Assembly (NCBI RefSeq): GCF_031846645.1 | Contig: NZ_JAVRHN010000004.1 | Coordinates: forward strand, 62,001 to 126,000 | Length of the DNA: 64,000 nucleotides | Direction of reading: 5' to 3' | From: Autumnicola psychrophila | Lineage (GTDB): Bacteria; Bacteroidota; Bacteroidia; Flavobacteriales; Flavobacteriaceae | Part shown: piece by piece, positions 26,722 to 34,863 of the stretch | How the letters are laid out: each line of letters opens with the position of its first letter | Numbering within the stretch: position 1 is the first letter of the stretch | The notes under the pieces: model-generated | What the model saw: only the letters and a program-made list of their open reading frames with translations | Database searches by the model: none | Told to the model about the DNA's origin: nothing | Made by a program: the position numbers and the translations under genes

Positions 26722-27094
26722 GCACTTATATGAATATGCGGTGATTCGGGTTTTGCCAAAAGTAGAAAGGGAGGAATTTCTGAATGTGGGCATTATCTTC
26801 TTTTGTAAAAGAGAGAAATTTCTGAAGGTGATCTACAAACTTGATGAAGCCCGTTTAAGATGTCTTGCAGCAGATATTGACCTGGATCAAATCGAAAAAA
26901 ATCTGCAATCCCTGAAAAAAATAAGTGAGGGCGCAAAAGACGGCGGCCCTATAGCGCAACTTGATGTTCCATCACGCTTCCGATGGCTTACAGCAGTGCG
27001 GAGTTCTGTTATCCAAACTTCCCGACCTCATCCCGGGATGTGCGGTGAACTGGACACTACCATTGAACGAATTTTCAGGGAAATGGTGCTTTAA
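26711..27094 (+). CDS. DUF3037 protein
   Basis: This 127-residue protein begins HLYEYAVIRVLPKVEREEFLNVGIIFFCKREKFLK, the characteristic start of DUF3037, and ends with WLTAVRSSVIQTSRPHPGM and ELDTTIERIFREMVL. It is soluble and compact. Its start codon lies within the HipA-like gene, so the two are translated together, and I infer that the products work together. No biochemical role is known to me. A palindromic repeat element starts five bases after the stop codon and may help end transcription. Confidence 0.88.
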   Translation: MQDRHLYEYAVIRVLPKVEREEFLNVGIIFFCKREKFLKVIYKLDEARLRCLAADIDLDQIEKNLQSLKKISEGAKDGGPIAQLDVPSRFRWLTAVRSSVIQTSRPHPGMCGELDTTIERIFREMVL

Positions 27095-27099
27095 AATAA

Positions 27100-27130
27100 G
27101 ACTTCACAGGTTTTAAAAACCTGTGAAGTC
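27100..27130. repeat. Palindromic CACAGGTTTT element, full copy
   Basis: This is a perfect 31-bp inverted repeat: 15-bp arms (GACTTCACAGGTTTT and its complement) around a single A. The same core recurs at 36631-36660 and, cut by the window edge, at 63985-64000. In RNA it would form a strong hairpin. Confidence 0.85.
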
Positions 27131-27187
27131 TGGTCGTTTAAAGGCTGAAGTTTCTGAAAACTTTTAATCTTGTTATAAAAACTAATA

Positions 27188-27212
27188 GTCGATAATTGAC
27201 ATTTTTGAGGTT
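27188..27212 (-). repeat. Interspersed motif copy
   Basis: GTCGATAATTGACATTTTTG is a full-length copy in reverse orientation, lying between the DUF3037 gene and the esterase gene. Confidence 0.75.
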
Positions 27213-27265
27213 TCGCTTAGTCGGGAGAATAAATAAGTTTCTTCATCTTAGATCTTCAGACCGTT

Positions 27266-27347
27266 GTCTGGTCGAGCGCAGTCGAGACCTATTTTTTACC
27301 TAAATTCTTCTTCCATAGAAACCCCTCGACTCCGCTCGGGGAGACAC
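27266..27347. repeat. Pair of CTCGACTnCGCTCG-type repeats
   Basis: GTCTGGTCGAGCGCAGTCGA (27266-27285) and CCTCGACTCCGCTCGGGGAG (27323-27342) are imperfect inverse copies about 35 bp apart. Such CTCGACTGCGCTCG units occur widely as interspersed repeats in flavobacterial genomes (from memory). The 27095-27413 gap is thus composed of three different repeat types and no gene. Confidence 0.65.
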
Positions 27348-27413
27348 CAGTTAATTATTTGTAATTAAGCACAAAATAAGCAAAATTATAACTGTTATTT
27401 GAAGCCCTAATAA

Positions 27414-28100
27414 TCACTCTGTAACTATCGGCTCCAGAACCTCCCAAACATTCTGTGCTAAAATCTTCTGACCTTCAGCCGTGGGGTGAATTCCGTCCTG
27501 CTGATTCAGTTCAGGATTACCAGCTACATTTTCGAGTAAAAAAGGAATGAGCTTTACATCATTTTCTTCTGCAAGTTCCGGGAAGATCGTCCGAAATCCG
27601 GCGCCATATTCCTGACCTAAATTGGGCGGAATCTGCATTCCGGCAAGGATAATTTCGGTATCCGGGTTTTCTTCTTTCACAGTATCTATTATCGCCTGCA
27701 GATTTTTTCGGGTTTCTTCCAGTGGCACTCCGCGCAAACCGTCATTGGCACCAAGTTCAAGGATAAAGACATCCACATTTTGATTTAATACCCAATCTAT
27801 CCGGTTTCGCCCGGCGGCCGTTGTTTCTCCACTAAGTCCGGCATTTACCACCTCATAATCCAAACCTAAAGAGTCTATCTTCTCCTGAATTAACGCCGGA
27901 AATGCTTCATTGGGATCTAACCCCATTCCCGCTGTAAGACTGTTTCCAAAGAAAAGGATTGTTTTAGTTTCTTTTTCAGCATTGTTTTCAGAAGTCCTCT
28001 CCTCCCCTGCTTCATTCTCTTTTTCCTTTTGAGCGGAATCCCCGCAGGAAATAAAAAAAATAAAAAAGAACATAGGGCAAATCAGCATCAAGTTTCTCAT
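27414..28100 (-). CDS. tesA: SGNH-family esterase lipoprotein (TesA-like)
   Basis: This 228-residue hydrolase has the SGNH blocks ILFFGNSLTAGMGL (nucleophile Ser in GNSL), VNAGLSGETTAAG (Gly), LELGANDGLRG (Asn) and DGIHPTAEG (Asp and His). Unlike E. coli TesA it has a lipobox (FFISC, Cys ~19) followed by a charged linker, so it is probably lipid-anchored rather than free in the periplasm. It acts on short acyl or aryl esters; the physiological substrate is uncertain. It is divergent from an ABC ATPase/permease pair with 63 bp between the starts, the arrangement of tesA-ybbA-ybbP. Confidence 0.88.
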   Translation of the reverse strand: MRNLMLICPMFFFIFFISCGDSAQKEKENEAGEERTSENNAEKETKTILFFGNSLTAGMGLDPNEAFPALIQEKIDSLGLDYEVVNAGLSGETTAAGRNRIDWVLNQNVDVFILELGANDGLRGVPLEETRKNLQAIIDTVKEENPDTEIILAGMQIPPNLGQEYGAGFRTIFPELAEENDVKLIPFLLENVAGNPELNQQDGIHPTAEGQKILAQNVWEVLEPIVTE

Positions 28101-28163
28101 AGCAGGTGTATTATTTCGAAATCATTTCCTTATTTTGTCTTTCTTCAAAAAAGAAAAATAAAG

Positions 28164-28850
28164 ATGGCAAATATATTACAAGTTCACAACTTAGTTAAGA
28201 GCTATTCCAGCGGTTCTAAGAACCTCACGGTGCTGCACGAAATCAGTTTTAATATTAAAGAACGGGAAACTTTTGCCATTGTTGGTCCTTCCGGAAGCGG
28301 AAAAACTACTTTACTTGGCCTTTGTGCCGGGCTGGACAGAGCAGATTCTGGGAATATCACGCTTTGCGGTACCGAGCTCGATTCTCTTAATGAAGATGAG
28401 CGGGCGCTACTACGCAACAGGAATATTGGTTTTGTTTTTCAGGATTTTCAATTGCTCCCCACCCTTACGGCGCTCGAGAATGTTGCCGTACCATTAGAAT
28501 TGCAGGGTGCAAAAAATGCTTCTGGAAAGGGAAAGGAGCTTCTGGAAAAGGTAGGTCTTGGAGATCGCGTTAGTCACTATCCCTCACAACTTTCTGGCGG
28601 GGAGCAACAACGGGTAGCGGTGGCAAGGGCTTTTTCAAATGAACCGAAAATTCTTTTTGCCGATGAGCCTACGGGAAACCTGGATGCAGAAACCGGAGAA
28701 AAGGTAGAACAATTGCTTTTTGAACTGAACCGTGAAGCAGGTACAACGCTTGTTATCGTTACCCACGACATGGAACTGGCGCAAAAAACAGAACGTATTC
28801 TAAAGCTGAAAGGCGGAAGAATTGTTGAAAACCAGAATTCTGCAGTATGA
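28164..28850 (+). CDS. ybbA: ABC transporter ATPase (YbbA/LolD-type)
   Basis: This 228-residue ATPase powers the permease encoded next. Walker A is VGPSGSGKTT, the Q-loop follows in FVFQDFQLLPTLTALENV, the signature is LSGGEQQRVAVARAF and Walker B ILFADEPTGNLD, with H-loop IVTHD. I use the ATG at 28164, since the longer frame upstream uses TTG and overlaps the divergent esterase gene. The family (MacB/LolD-like) couples to FtsX-type permeases and drives mechanotransmission rather than transport through the membrane. Its stop overlaps the permease start (ATGA). Confidence 0.94.
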   Translation: MANILQVHNLVKSYSSGSKNLTVLHEISFNIKERETFAIVGPSGSGKTTLLGLCAGLDRADSGNITLCGTELDSLNEDERALLRNRNIGFVFQDFQLLPTLTALENVAVPLELQGAKNASGKGKELLEKVGLGDRVSHYPSQLSGGEQQRVAVARAFSNEPKILFADEPTGNLDAETGEKVEQLLFELNREAGTTLVIVTHDMELAQKTERILKLKGGRIVENQNSAV

Positions 28851-31405
28851 GTAGTCAGGAAAACAGCTATTCTAAAAAAGCAGATTTTAAATGGATCACG
28901 AAAATGGCATGGCGTGACGGCAAAGCCAGCGGAAAGAAGTTAAGTCTTTTTATGGCTTCTATTGTGCTGGGAATCGCTGCTGTGGTTTCCATACAATCCT
29001 TTGGAGAAACGTTGAAAGAAAATATCGCCCTTCAGTCTAAATCGTTAATGGGTGCAGATTTTATTATCGATAGTGATAATCCTTTGAACGAACGGGTGAC
29101 CGGTATTATTGATTCTCTGGGTGGTGCAGATGGCCGGGAAATAAGTTTTGCTTCTATGGCTGCATTTCCCGGAAACCAGGGCACTAAACTGGTACAGGTA
29201 AGAGGAATTGAGGGTGGTTTTCCTTTCTACGGAATGGTGGAAACAGAACCTTCATCTGCAGCAAATGCATATCAGCAAGATAATGCTGCCTTGGTAGATG
29301 AAACTTTAATGCTTCAGTTGGGGATTCAGATTGGGGATAGTATAAAAGTCGGAGACGTTACGCTGCCTATTGTGGGTGCACTGCAATCTGTACCCGGAAG
29401 TACCTCCCTTTTTAGTTCTGTAGCACCTCCTGTACTTATTCCGTATAAGTATATAAGTGAAACCGGACTGGTACAAACGGGTAGCCGTATAGATTACAAA
29501 TATTATTTCGTGGCCCCACAAGCCGACATGGAAAGACTGGATGATGAGCTGGATCCTATTCTTGATGATAATGATGCAGATCTCGACACCCATACCTCCA
29601 CCAGTGAACGATTAGGGCGCCGCTATGAAAACTTCGGAAAATTTCTTAACCTCGTGGCATTTATTGCACTTTTACTGGGTTGTGTGGGTATTGCCAGCGC
29701 CATTAATATTTATATAAAAGGAAAATTACGCGCTGTTGCGGTACTAAAATGTCTTGGCGCCTCCCGTAGACAAACTTTCTTAATATACCTTGTACAAATA
29801 GCTGCAATGGGACTTTTAGGCGGAATTATTGGTACTGCAGCAGGACTGCTTCTTCAGCAGCTTTTTCCGCTATTCTTACAGGATCTTTTACCTGTAGACG
29901 TAGAAATGGCATTTTCGCCCCAGGTTATATTTATGGGAATTCTACTCGGAATATTTATGTCTGTTCTGTTCGCACTGTATCCCTTGATGAGTACTTTGTA
30001 CGTATCGCCTTTACAAGCATTGAGGGTGCAGGCTGAAGGTGCATCAAAATCGGGAAAAGCAGGTATTCTTGTAGCTCTCGGGATTTTCCTTTTTGTTTTC
30101 CTGTTTTCATACTGGCTCTTGGAGGACTGGCGCTATTCCCTTGCTTTTGTAGCAGGTATAATTGTTACTTTTTCGATAATTGGAGGAATTGCGCATCTGT
30201 TTATGCAGGGAATCAGGAAATTTTTTCCTGCTTCCTGGGGATTTGTGTCAAGACAGAGCCTGCTTAACCTGTTTAGACCGCAAAATCAGACGCTAACGCT
30301 CATTTTAGCCATTGGTGTAGGCACTTTTCTTATCAGTACGCTCTATTTCAGTAAAGATCTCCTACTGGCACAGGCAACAATAGAATCGCAATCTGAAAGT
30401 CCTAATATAATTCTTCTTGATGTCCAGAGTGAACAAAGAGAGGCCGTAAAAAAGGCAATTATCAGCAATGAGCTTCCGGTTTTGAGCGATATTCCCATTG
30501 TGACGATGCGGGTGCAAAGCATAAAGGGAAAATCTGTAAATGAAATTAGGGAGGATACCACTTCCAGAGTAAATGGCTGGGTGCTGCATCACGAATTCCG
30601 GGTGACGTACCGTGATTCTCTTATTGCTTCAGAAATACTGGAACAGGGAGAATGGACCTCCGCAGTAACTTCTGAGCAAAAACCGGTACCAATTTCTATA
30701 AGTGATAATTTTGCTGAAGATGCCAGAGTTAGTGTTGGCGATGAACTCACTTTTAATGTTCAGGGTGTGCTCTTACCTGTGGTTGTTGGAAGCGTTCGGA
30801 CCGTAGATTGGGCACGGATGCAGTTGAATTTTTCCATCGTTTTTCCTGAAGGTGTGCTGGAAGATGCTCCCCAGTTTCGGGTATTATCGACAAAAGCTTC
30901 CAGCCAGGAATCTTCGGCAGTACTTCAGCAGGAACTTGTGCAAAATTTTCCGAACGTTACTGTAATTGACGTAAGGCAGGTGCTTAGTGTTATTGAAAAT
31001 ATCCTCGACAAAATATCCTGGCTTATCAATTTTATGGCATTCTTTAGTATTCTTACCGGAATTATTGTTCTGCTGGGTGCAGTAAGAACAAGCAAGTACC
31101 AGCGAATACGGGAAAGTGTGCTGCTAAGGACTATTGGTGCTAAAAATACTCAAATCCTGAAGATTACTGCACTCGAGTATTTATACCTGGGCATTTTGGG
31201 AAGTTTATCGGGAATACTTTTATCCCTGCTGAGCAGTCAATTACTGGCTTATTTTCTTTTTGAATCACCTTTTTCACCTTCGTGGATCCCATTTTTAATC
31301 CTGTTCCCGGGAATCACTTTACTGGTGTTGATCATCGGATTGAGCAATAGTTTAGGTGTAATAAAAAGTCCGCCTTTGGAGGTGCTTCGGAAAGAAGTAC
31401 GATAA
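28847..31405 (+). CDS. ybbP: FtsX-like ABC permease (YbbP family)
   Basis: This 852-residue inner-membrane protein has one N-terminal segment, a large periplasmic domain, about three helices (~270-390), two central helices (~405-450), one near 485, a second periplasmic domain and three C-terminal helices (~725-845). The repeated FtsX blocks are visible, for example VAVLKCLGASRRQTFLIYLVQ and LLRTIGAKNTQILKITALEYLYLG. The duplicated layout is that of E. coli YbbP. With the ATPase and the divergent esterase, it probably handles envelope lipids or hydrophobic compounds, as proposed for that locus. Confidence 0.92.
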   Translation: MSSQENSYSKKADFKWITKMAWRDGKASGKKLSLFMASIVLGIAAVVSIQSFGETLKENIALQSKSLMGADFIIDSDNPLNERVTGIIDSLGGADGREISFASMAAFPGNQGTKLVQVRGIEGGFPFYGMVETEPSSAANAYQQDNAALVDETLMLQLGIQIGDSIKVGDVTLPIVGALQSVPGSTSLFSSVAPPVLIPYKYISETGLVQTGSRIDYKYYFVAPQADMERLDDELDPILDDNDADLDTHTSTSERLGRRYENFGKFLNLVAFIALLLGCVGIASAINIYIKGKLRAVAVLKCLGASRRQTFLIYLVQIAAMGLLGGIIGTAAGLLLQQLFPLFLQDLLPVDVEMAFSPQVIFMGILLGIFMSVLFALYPLMSTLYVSPLQALRVQAEGASKSGKAGILVALGIFLFVFLFSYWLLEDWRYSLAFVAGIIVTFSIIGGIAHLFMQGIRKFFPASWGFVSRQSLLNLFRPQNQTLTLILAIGVGTFLISTLYFSKDLLLAQATIESQSESPNIILLDVQSEQREAVKKAIISNELPVLSDIPIVTMRVQSIKGKSVNEIREDTTSRVNGWVLHHEFRVTYRDSLIASEILEQGEWTSAVTSEQKPVPISISDNFAEDARVSVGDELTFNVQGVLLPVVVGSVRTVDWARMQLNFSIVFPEGVLEDAPQFRVLSTKASSQESSAVLQQELVQNFPNVTVIDVRQVLSVIENILDKISWLINFMAFFSILTGIIVLLGAVRTSKYQRIRESVLLRTIGAKNTQILKITALEYLYLGILGSLSGILLSLLSSQLLAYFLFESPFSPSWIPFLILFPGITLLVLIIGLSNSLGVIKSPPLEVLRKEVR

Positions 31406-31424
31406 TTGGCAATTTTCGTCCCTG
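31404..31424 (+). repeat. Interspersed motif copy next to a stop codon
   Basis: AATTGGCAATTTTCGTCCCT begins within the stop codon of the permease gene. It differs from the consensus mainly in the GAC/GTC position. Confidence 0.55.
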
Positions 31425-31625
31425 ACCTTTTTCAGAAGGCGCTTTGTCCTGCGGAATGAGGTTCGAATTAAATGAAGTTGAAAAAATTCAAGCTGCTATA
31501 AGCTGAAGAAACCATTGGTGACAATCTGGGTTTGTGCAGGTATTTTTTAGTTTTCTTCCATCCTTTCAATTTAACTGTTTCAGCGGTAATTTCCGAAGAT
31601 AAGAGAAGAACTGTTGGCCGAATAA

Positions 31626-31669
31626 AAAAATGCTGTAAAAACAGAAATTCCTGTTTTTACAGCATTTTT
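31626..31669. terminator. Bidirectional intrinsic terminator
   Basis: Perfect 19-bp arms (31626-31644 and 31651-31669) with a 6-nt loop and A/T tracts on both sides lie between the permease and the convergent wrbA gene. Confidence 0.9.
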
Positions 31670-31686
31670 GATGTTTACAAAGACTT

Positions 31687-32298
31687 CTACTTGTTCAGTC
31701 CGTTCTTAATATATCCTGCTAATTCGAGCGTCCTTTTTGTTTGGTGTTTAATGGCTTTATGGATTTCCTGGTTCAGATTATCCTTGCCGGCATCTGCACT
31801 CACACCATATGGGTTACCTCCTGCCGCAAACATCACTTCATCTGTATAAGCCGGCGGTACTGCGATAGCGCCCCAGTGGAACATCGTTTTGTACAATGCT
31901 AAAAGTGTACTTTCCTGCCCACCATGCGGATTCTGAGCACTCGTCATTCCGCTCACTACCTTATTTACCAGTTTTCCCTGAAACCATAGCCCACCTGTCA
32001 TGTCGAAGTAAGATTGCACCTGTGACGGCAGACTTCCATAACGGGTTGGCGCACTAAAAATAATGGCATCTGCCCATTCCAGATCGTCTACAGCAGCAGT
32101 CTGCACATCCTGGGTCGCTTCTACATGCTTTTTCCAATCCTCATTCTCATTTATTGCTTCCTGCGGTGCAGTTTCTTTTATTTTAAGAAACTTTACCTCT
32201 GCACCGGCTTCTTTCCCGGCTTCAGCCGCCCACTTGGCCATTTGATGATTTGTTCCTGTAGAGCTGTAATAGATCACAGCAAGTTTAACGTCGTTCAT
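31687..32298 (-). CDS. wrbA: NAD(P)H:quinone oxidoreductase, WrbA family
   Basis: This FMN-binding flavodoxin-fold enzyme reduces quinones by two electrons. The 203-residue protein shows the phosphate loop VIYYSSTGTNHQMA, SAPTRYGSLPSQVQSYFDMTGGLW (flavin contact) and SGMTSAQNPHGGQESTLLALYKTMFHWGA, all strongly WrbA-like, plus GGNPYGVSADAG. It is alone, with a strong terminator. About 330 bp of AT-rich sequence upstream separates it from the next gene. Confidence 0.94.
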   Translation of the reverse strand: MNDVKLAVIYYSSTGTNHQMAKWAAEAGKEAGAEVKFLKIKETAPQEAINENEDWKKHVEATQDVQTAAVDDLEWADAIIFSAPTRYGSLPSQVQSYFDMTGGLWFQGKLVNKVVSGMTSAQNPHGGQESTLLALYKTMFHWGAIAVPPAYTDEVMFAAGGNPYGVSADAGKDNLNQEIHKAIKHQTKRTLELAGYIKNGLNK

Positions 32299-32600
32299 AA
32301 CTGATATTTTTTGAATTTAGAATCTCCTTAAAATAAGATTATAAACAGCAAATATGTTTAATAAAAATATAAAATATTCCATATCAGCTTTTTATATACA
32401 CATATAAAATTGTTACAGGTTCAATTAGTTCTGATTTTTTATTATGTATCGTATCTCATTCTCCGCATTTTGGTTATACCGGGTCTGAAAAATTTGTGTG
32501 GAAATTTATAAGTTTTTGAAGTATTAATTGCATTGCAGATAATATAGAATACTTTGAGCTTAGAAGCAGGAGAAGATTATTTCTTCCGTTTCTTATTTAC

Positions 32601-32608
32601 TATTTTTG
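32601..32608 (+). promoter_or_regulatory. Bacteroidota -7 box before the membrane protein pair
   Basis: TATTTTTG matches the TAnnTTTG consensus of the Bacteroidota housekeeping sigma factor, about 18 bp before the ATG at 32626. No clear TTG -33 box is seen. The remainder of 32299-32600 has no feature that I can identify. Confidence 0.45.
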
Positions 32609-32625
32609 CGGAAAATTTATTAACT

Positions 32626-33192
32626 ATGATTAAAATTGCCCGGAGAATAGCTTTTTTTCTGTTTATACTGCTGCACTTCTCTTTTTTACTGGTGATTTTT
32701 TATGAAAGCACAAATACTTTTCTATTAATAGGCCTGCTTTTAATAATTTCTTTTTCGATTAGTATTGCCTACTTTAAAGCCCCGCGGGAAGAAGAAGAAC
32801 ATTTTTTTGAAGATCTTTATAACATCGTATTTGTTGTTATAGGTTGTATAATTACATTTTTCCTGAATCAGAAGATTCAATTAGGACCGGTTCTTGCCGC
32901 TGGTCTAACAGGAACTGTCGCTTCTTTTATTCCCAATTTCTTTCGTCGGAAAAAGAACTTTATAAAAGAAATTCCTGCTGCAATTTATTGCGGCGCATTT
33001 TTGGGAATGACAGGTCCGGCAGTAACCGAAAACTGGAAATTCATTCTTCTTGCCGCATTTATAACCGGAGTTTTTTATATTTCTTCTAAAAACATCTTCC
33101 AGGGATATGGTGGTAAATTAGGCTCAGTTGCTTTTGGCGGAGTGGCAATAACATCAACATTTTTATTTCTTATCTCTGAATGGAATCTTTAA
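32626..33192 (+). CDS. Multi-pass membrane protein of unknown function
   Basis: This 188-residue protein has about six hydrophobic segments and no catalytic motif. I chose the ATG at 32626, since an upstream TTG would add residues and lie ahead of the predicted promoter box. The second half contains glycine-rich stretches LGPVLAAGLTGTVASFIPNF, IYCGAFLGMTGPAV and FQGYGGKLGSVAFGGVAI. Very similar patterns appear in the next gene, which overlaps by 13 bp, so the two are paralogues forming an operon and perhaps a complex. I cannot name a family; transport of a small solute is one guess. Confidence 0.7.
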   Translation: MIKIARRIAFFLFILLHFSFLLVIFYESTNTFLLIGLLLIISFSISIAYFKAPREEEEHFFEDLYNIVFVVIGCIITFFLNQKIQLGPVLAAGLTGTVASFIPNFFRRKKNFIKEIPAAIYCGAFLGMTGPAVTENWKFILLAAFITGVFYISSKNIFQGYGGKLGSVAFGGVAITSTFLFLISEWNL

Positions 33193-33608
33193 CCTTAATT
33201 ATTACAGGAGCAGCCGGGGCAACAGCCACATATGTTGCAAATCATCATTTAAGAATGGGTGCAGTAAGAGCCTCTGCAGTACTTTCCTTTTCTGTAGGTT
33301 TGATAATGTATTTATTTCCAGACTTGCTTCCTGCCTATTACACCAGGAATATTCCCCTGGTTTTTATGGGAGCAAGTTTTATAGGAATGGTTTCCCAAAA
33401 GGTAATGGGAAGTTTTGTTTTAGTGATTATTTCGGGAGTAATTTTCTCTTTAATCTATTTGAATTCCGGCAAGTTTTTCGCGGGTTTTGGAGGGGCATTA
33501 GGAACAACTGCGTGTATTTCTGTTTTAGTTGCGGTAGGTCTCGCTTCTATCCAAAGAAGCAGGCCTGTGCAAAAAGTCAAACAGTTCAGAAAAAGAAAAC
33601 AAAATTAA
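33180..33608 (+). CDS. Multi-pass membrane protein, paralogue of the preceding one
   Basis: This 142-residue protein has four or five membrane segments. Its GASFIGMVS and FAGFGGALGTTACISVLV align with GAFLGMTGP and FQGYGGKLGSVAFGGVAI of the upstream product, with similar spacing between blocks. The start overlaps the previous gene by 13 bp. The C-terminus is strongly basic (QKVKQFRKRKQN), implying a cytosolic end. The stop codon overlaps the convergent acyl-CoA dehydrogenase gene by 4 bp. Family unknown. Confidence 0.7.
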   Translation: MESLTLIITGAAGATATYVANHHLRMGAVRASAVLSFSVGLIMYLFPDLLPAYYTRNIPLVFMGASFIGMVSQKVMGSFVLVIISGVIFSLIYLNSGKFFAGFGGALGTTACISVLVAVGLASIQRSRPVQKVKQFRKRKQN

Positions 33609-34690
33609 TATTCGTGAAAAGCCATATGCTGATATGCCGTCTGAAGGTTTTGCCATTTTATCTGAAGTGGCTGATCCTTTTCCAGAACCTTCATTCCTAA
33701 CTTCGGGATTATTTCAGCGACAGAACGATAACAAAATCCCGAAAGTTCCAGGCCAATGCTACTAACTTCCTTTTCCAGAACATCCTTGCCGTTATTATGA
33801 TTTTCCCAGCTCTGTTCCAGTTTTTGATAAAATTCTTCTAGTAGTGCTGAACTTTTTTCTGAAAAATTCAAACATTCCCTTTCTATAAAACTATAACGCT
33901 CCGGCTGAAATTCCTGCCAAAGCTCCTTTTTCTCCTGAAGCAATTTTAAAACCGAATTCCATATAGAACTACTAATACCGTAAACCACCGGCACAAAACA
34001 GGCTCTGGCAAATAGCATAAAAGGATAAGTCGCCAGCGGATAAGATGATTCTCGTGGTTTTTCTAAGAAATTAAAAAAATATGAAGAAGGAATTTCCGCC
34101 TCTTCCAGAATAATAGAATGGCTGCAGGTAAGCGGCAGACCTACTGCATTCCAGTCGGGGTCTATATTTGCCAATTTTCGGGGTATAACAAATGCCGAAA
34201 TCTCGCCCTCCTTTCTTGTCACAGCGGTGTACATAGAAGCCTGTTCGCTGCCGCTGCAATAGCTCCACTTTCCGCTAACTTTATATTTCCCGTTGTTCAA
34301 CTTGATAGCTTCCCCAAAAGGTTTTCCGCTTCCTGCAACAAGTGCTTCTTTCAGATTAAAATATTTTTCGGCAGTTTCAGAGTGCATATAATCTGCAAAG
34401 TAGGCTCCTCCTACTCCAATTGCCAGCAGCCATCCCCAGTTACCATCCAAAGCAGCAGCATTTTCTATCCATTTACTTCCTTGAGGTAATGGAATGGCGA
34501 GTCCGTTATAGGTTTTGCTTACAAACATTTTAAAAAGTCCAGCGTGGTAATGTGCAGCTAAAGCTTCTGAAGATAATTTACCCTGTGGCTTTTCATTTTC
34601 ATTTCTGAAGAAAGCGGAAAAAGACTGTCGATTCTCTTTTATCCATTCTTTATCTGAAGCTTTTATTGCTTCAATTGTCTGCTCCCACAT
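33605..34690 (-). CDS. Acyl-CoA dehydrogenase family protein
   Basis: This 361-residue flavoprotein-like enzyme has helical N-terminal segments, a middle beta domain with GSGKPFGEAIKLNNGKYKVSGKWSYCSGSEQASMYTA and VPRKL-type strands, and a helical C-terminal domain. The WSYCSG and VGLPLTCSHSIILEEAEIP pattern is like acyl-CoA dehydrogenases and the related flavin-dependent monooxygenases. I do not see an unambiguous catalytic Glu, so the reaction is uncertain. It is not in a fatty-acid cluster; it stands on the minus strand between the membrane pair and the menD region. Confidence 0.72.
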   Translation of the reverse strand: MWEQTIEAIKASDKEWIKENRQSFSAFFRNENEKPQGKLSSEALAAHYHAGLFKMFVSKTYNGLAIPLPQGSKWIENAAALDGNWGWLLAIGVGGAYFADYMHSETAEKYFNLKEALVAGSGKPFGEAIKLNNGKYKVSGKWSYCSGSEQASMYTAVTRKEGEISAFVIPRKLANIDPDWNAVGLPLTCSHSIILEEAEIPSSYFFNFLEKPRESSYPLATYPFMLFARACFVPVVYGISSSIWNSVLKLLQEKKELWQEFQPERYSFIERECLNFSEKSSALLEEFYQKLEQSWENHNNGKDVLEKEVSSIGLELSGFCYRSVAEIIPKLGMKVLEKDQPLQIKWQNLQTAYQHMAFHEY

Positions 34691-34780
34691 TCTTCTTAGC
34701 TTTTAGTTTTGAAATACAAATTTACTTCAATAAAAAGATATAGCAGAATTGTGGATTTTTGATTCTTAATGCGAATTTAT

Positions 34781-34817
34781 GAAAAAAAAACAGGCTGAAA
34801 ATTTCATTTTCAACCTG
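34781..34817 (-). terminator. Intrinsic terminator of menD
   Basis: Read on the minus strand, CAGGTTGAAAAT (34817-34806) pairs with ATTTTCAGCCTG (34802-34791) around a 3-nt loop and is followed by a run of nine T. Just upstream (34845-34859) is a 12-bp match, CGGGATGCCGCT, to the repeat element near dnaK. Confidence 0.8.
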
Positions 34818-34863
34818 CCGTCTCATTATTTGTCATATCAATCGTAGCCGGGATGCCGCTTAA

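Noticed and set aside
25945..27094. Calling the HipA-like pair a classical HipBA toxin-antitoxin
   Set aside because: There is no HTH HipB-like gene, and the kinase lacks the N-terminal part of HipA.
27100..27130. Treating the palindrome only as the terminator of DUF3037
   Set aside because: It lacks a following T-tract, and the same core recurs elsewhere, so a repeat element is the better call, though it may also stop transcription.
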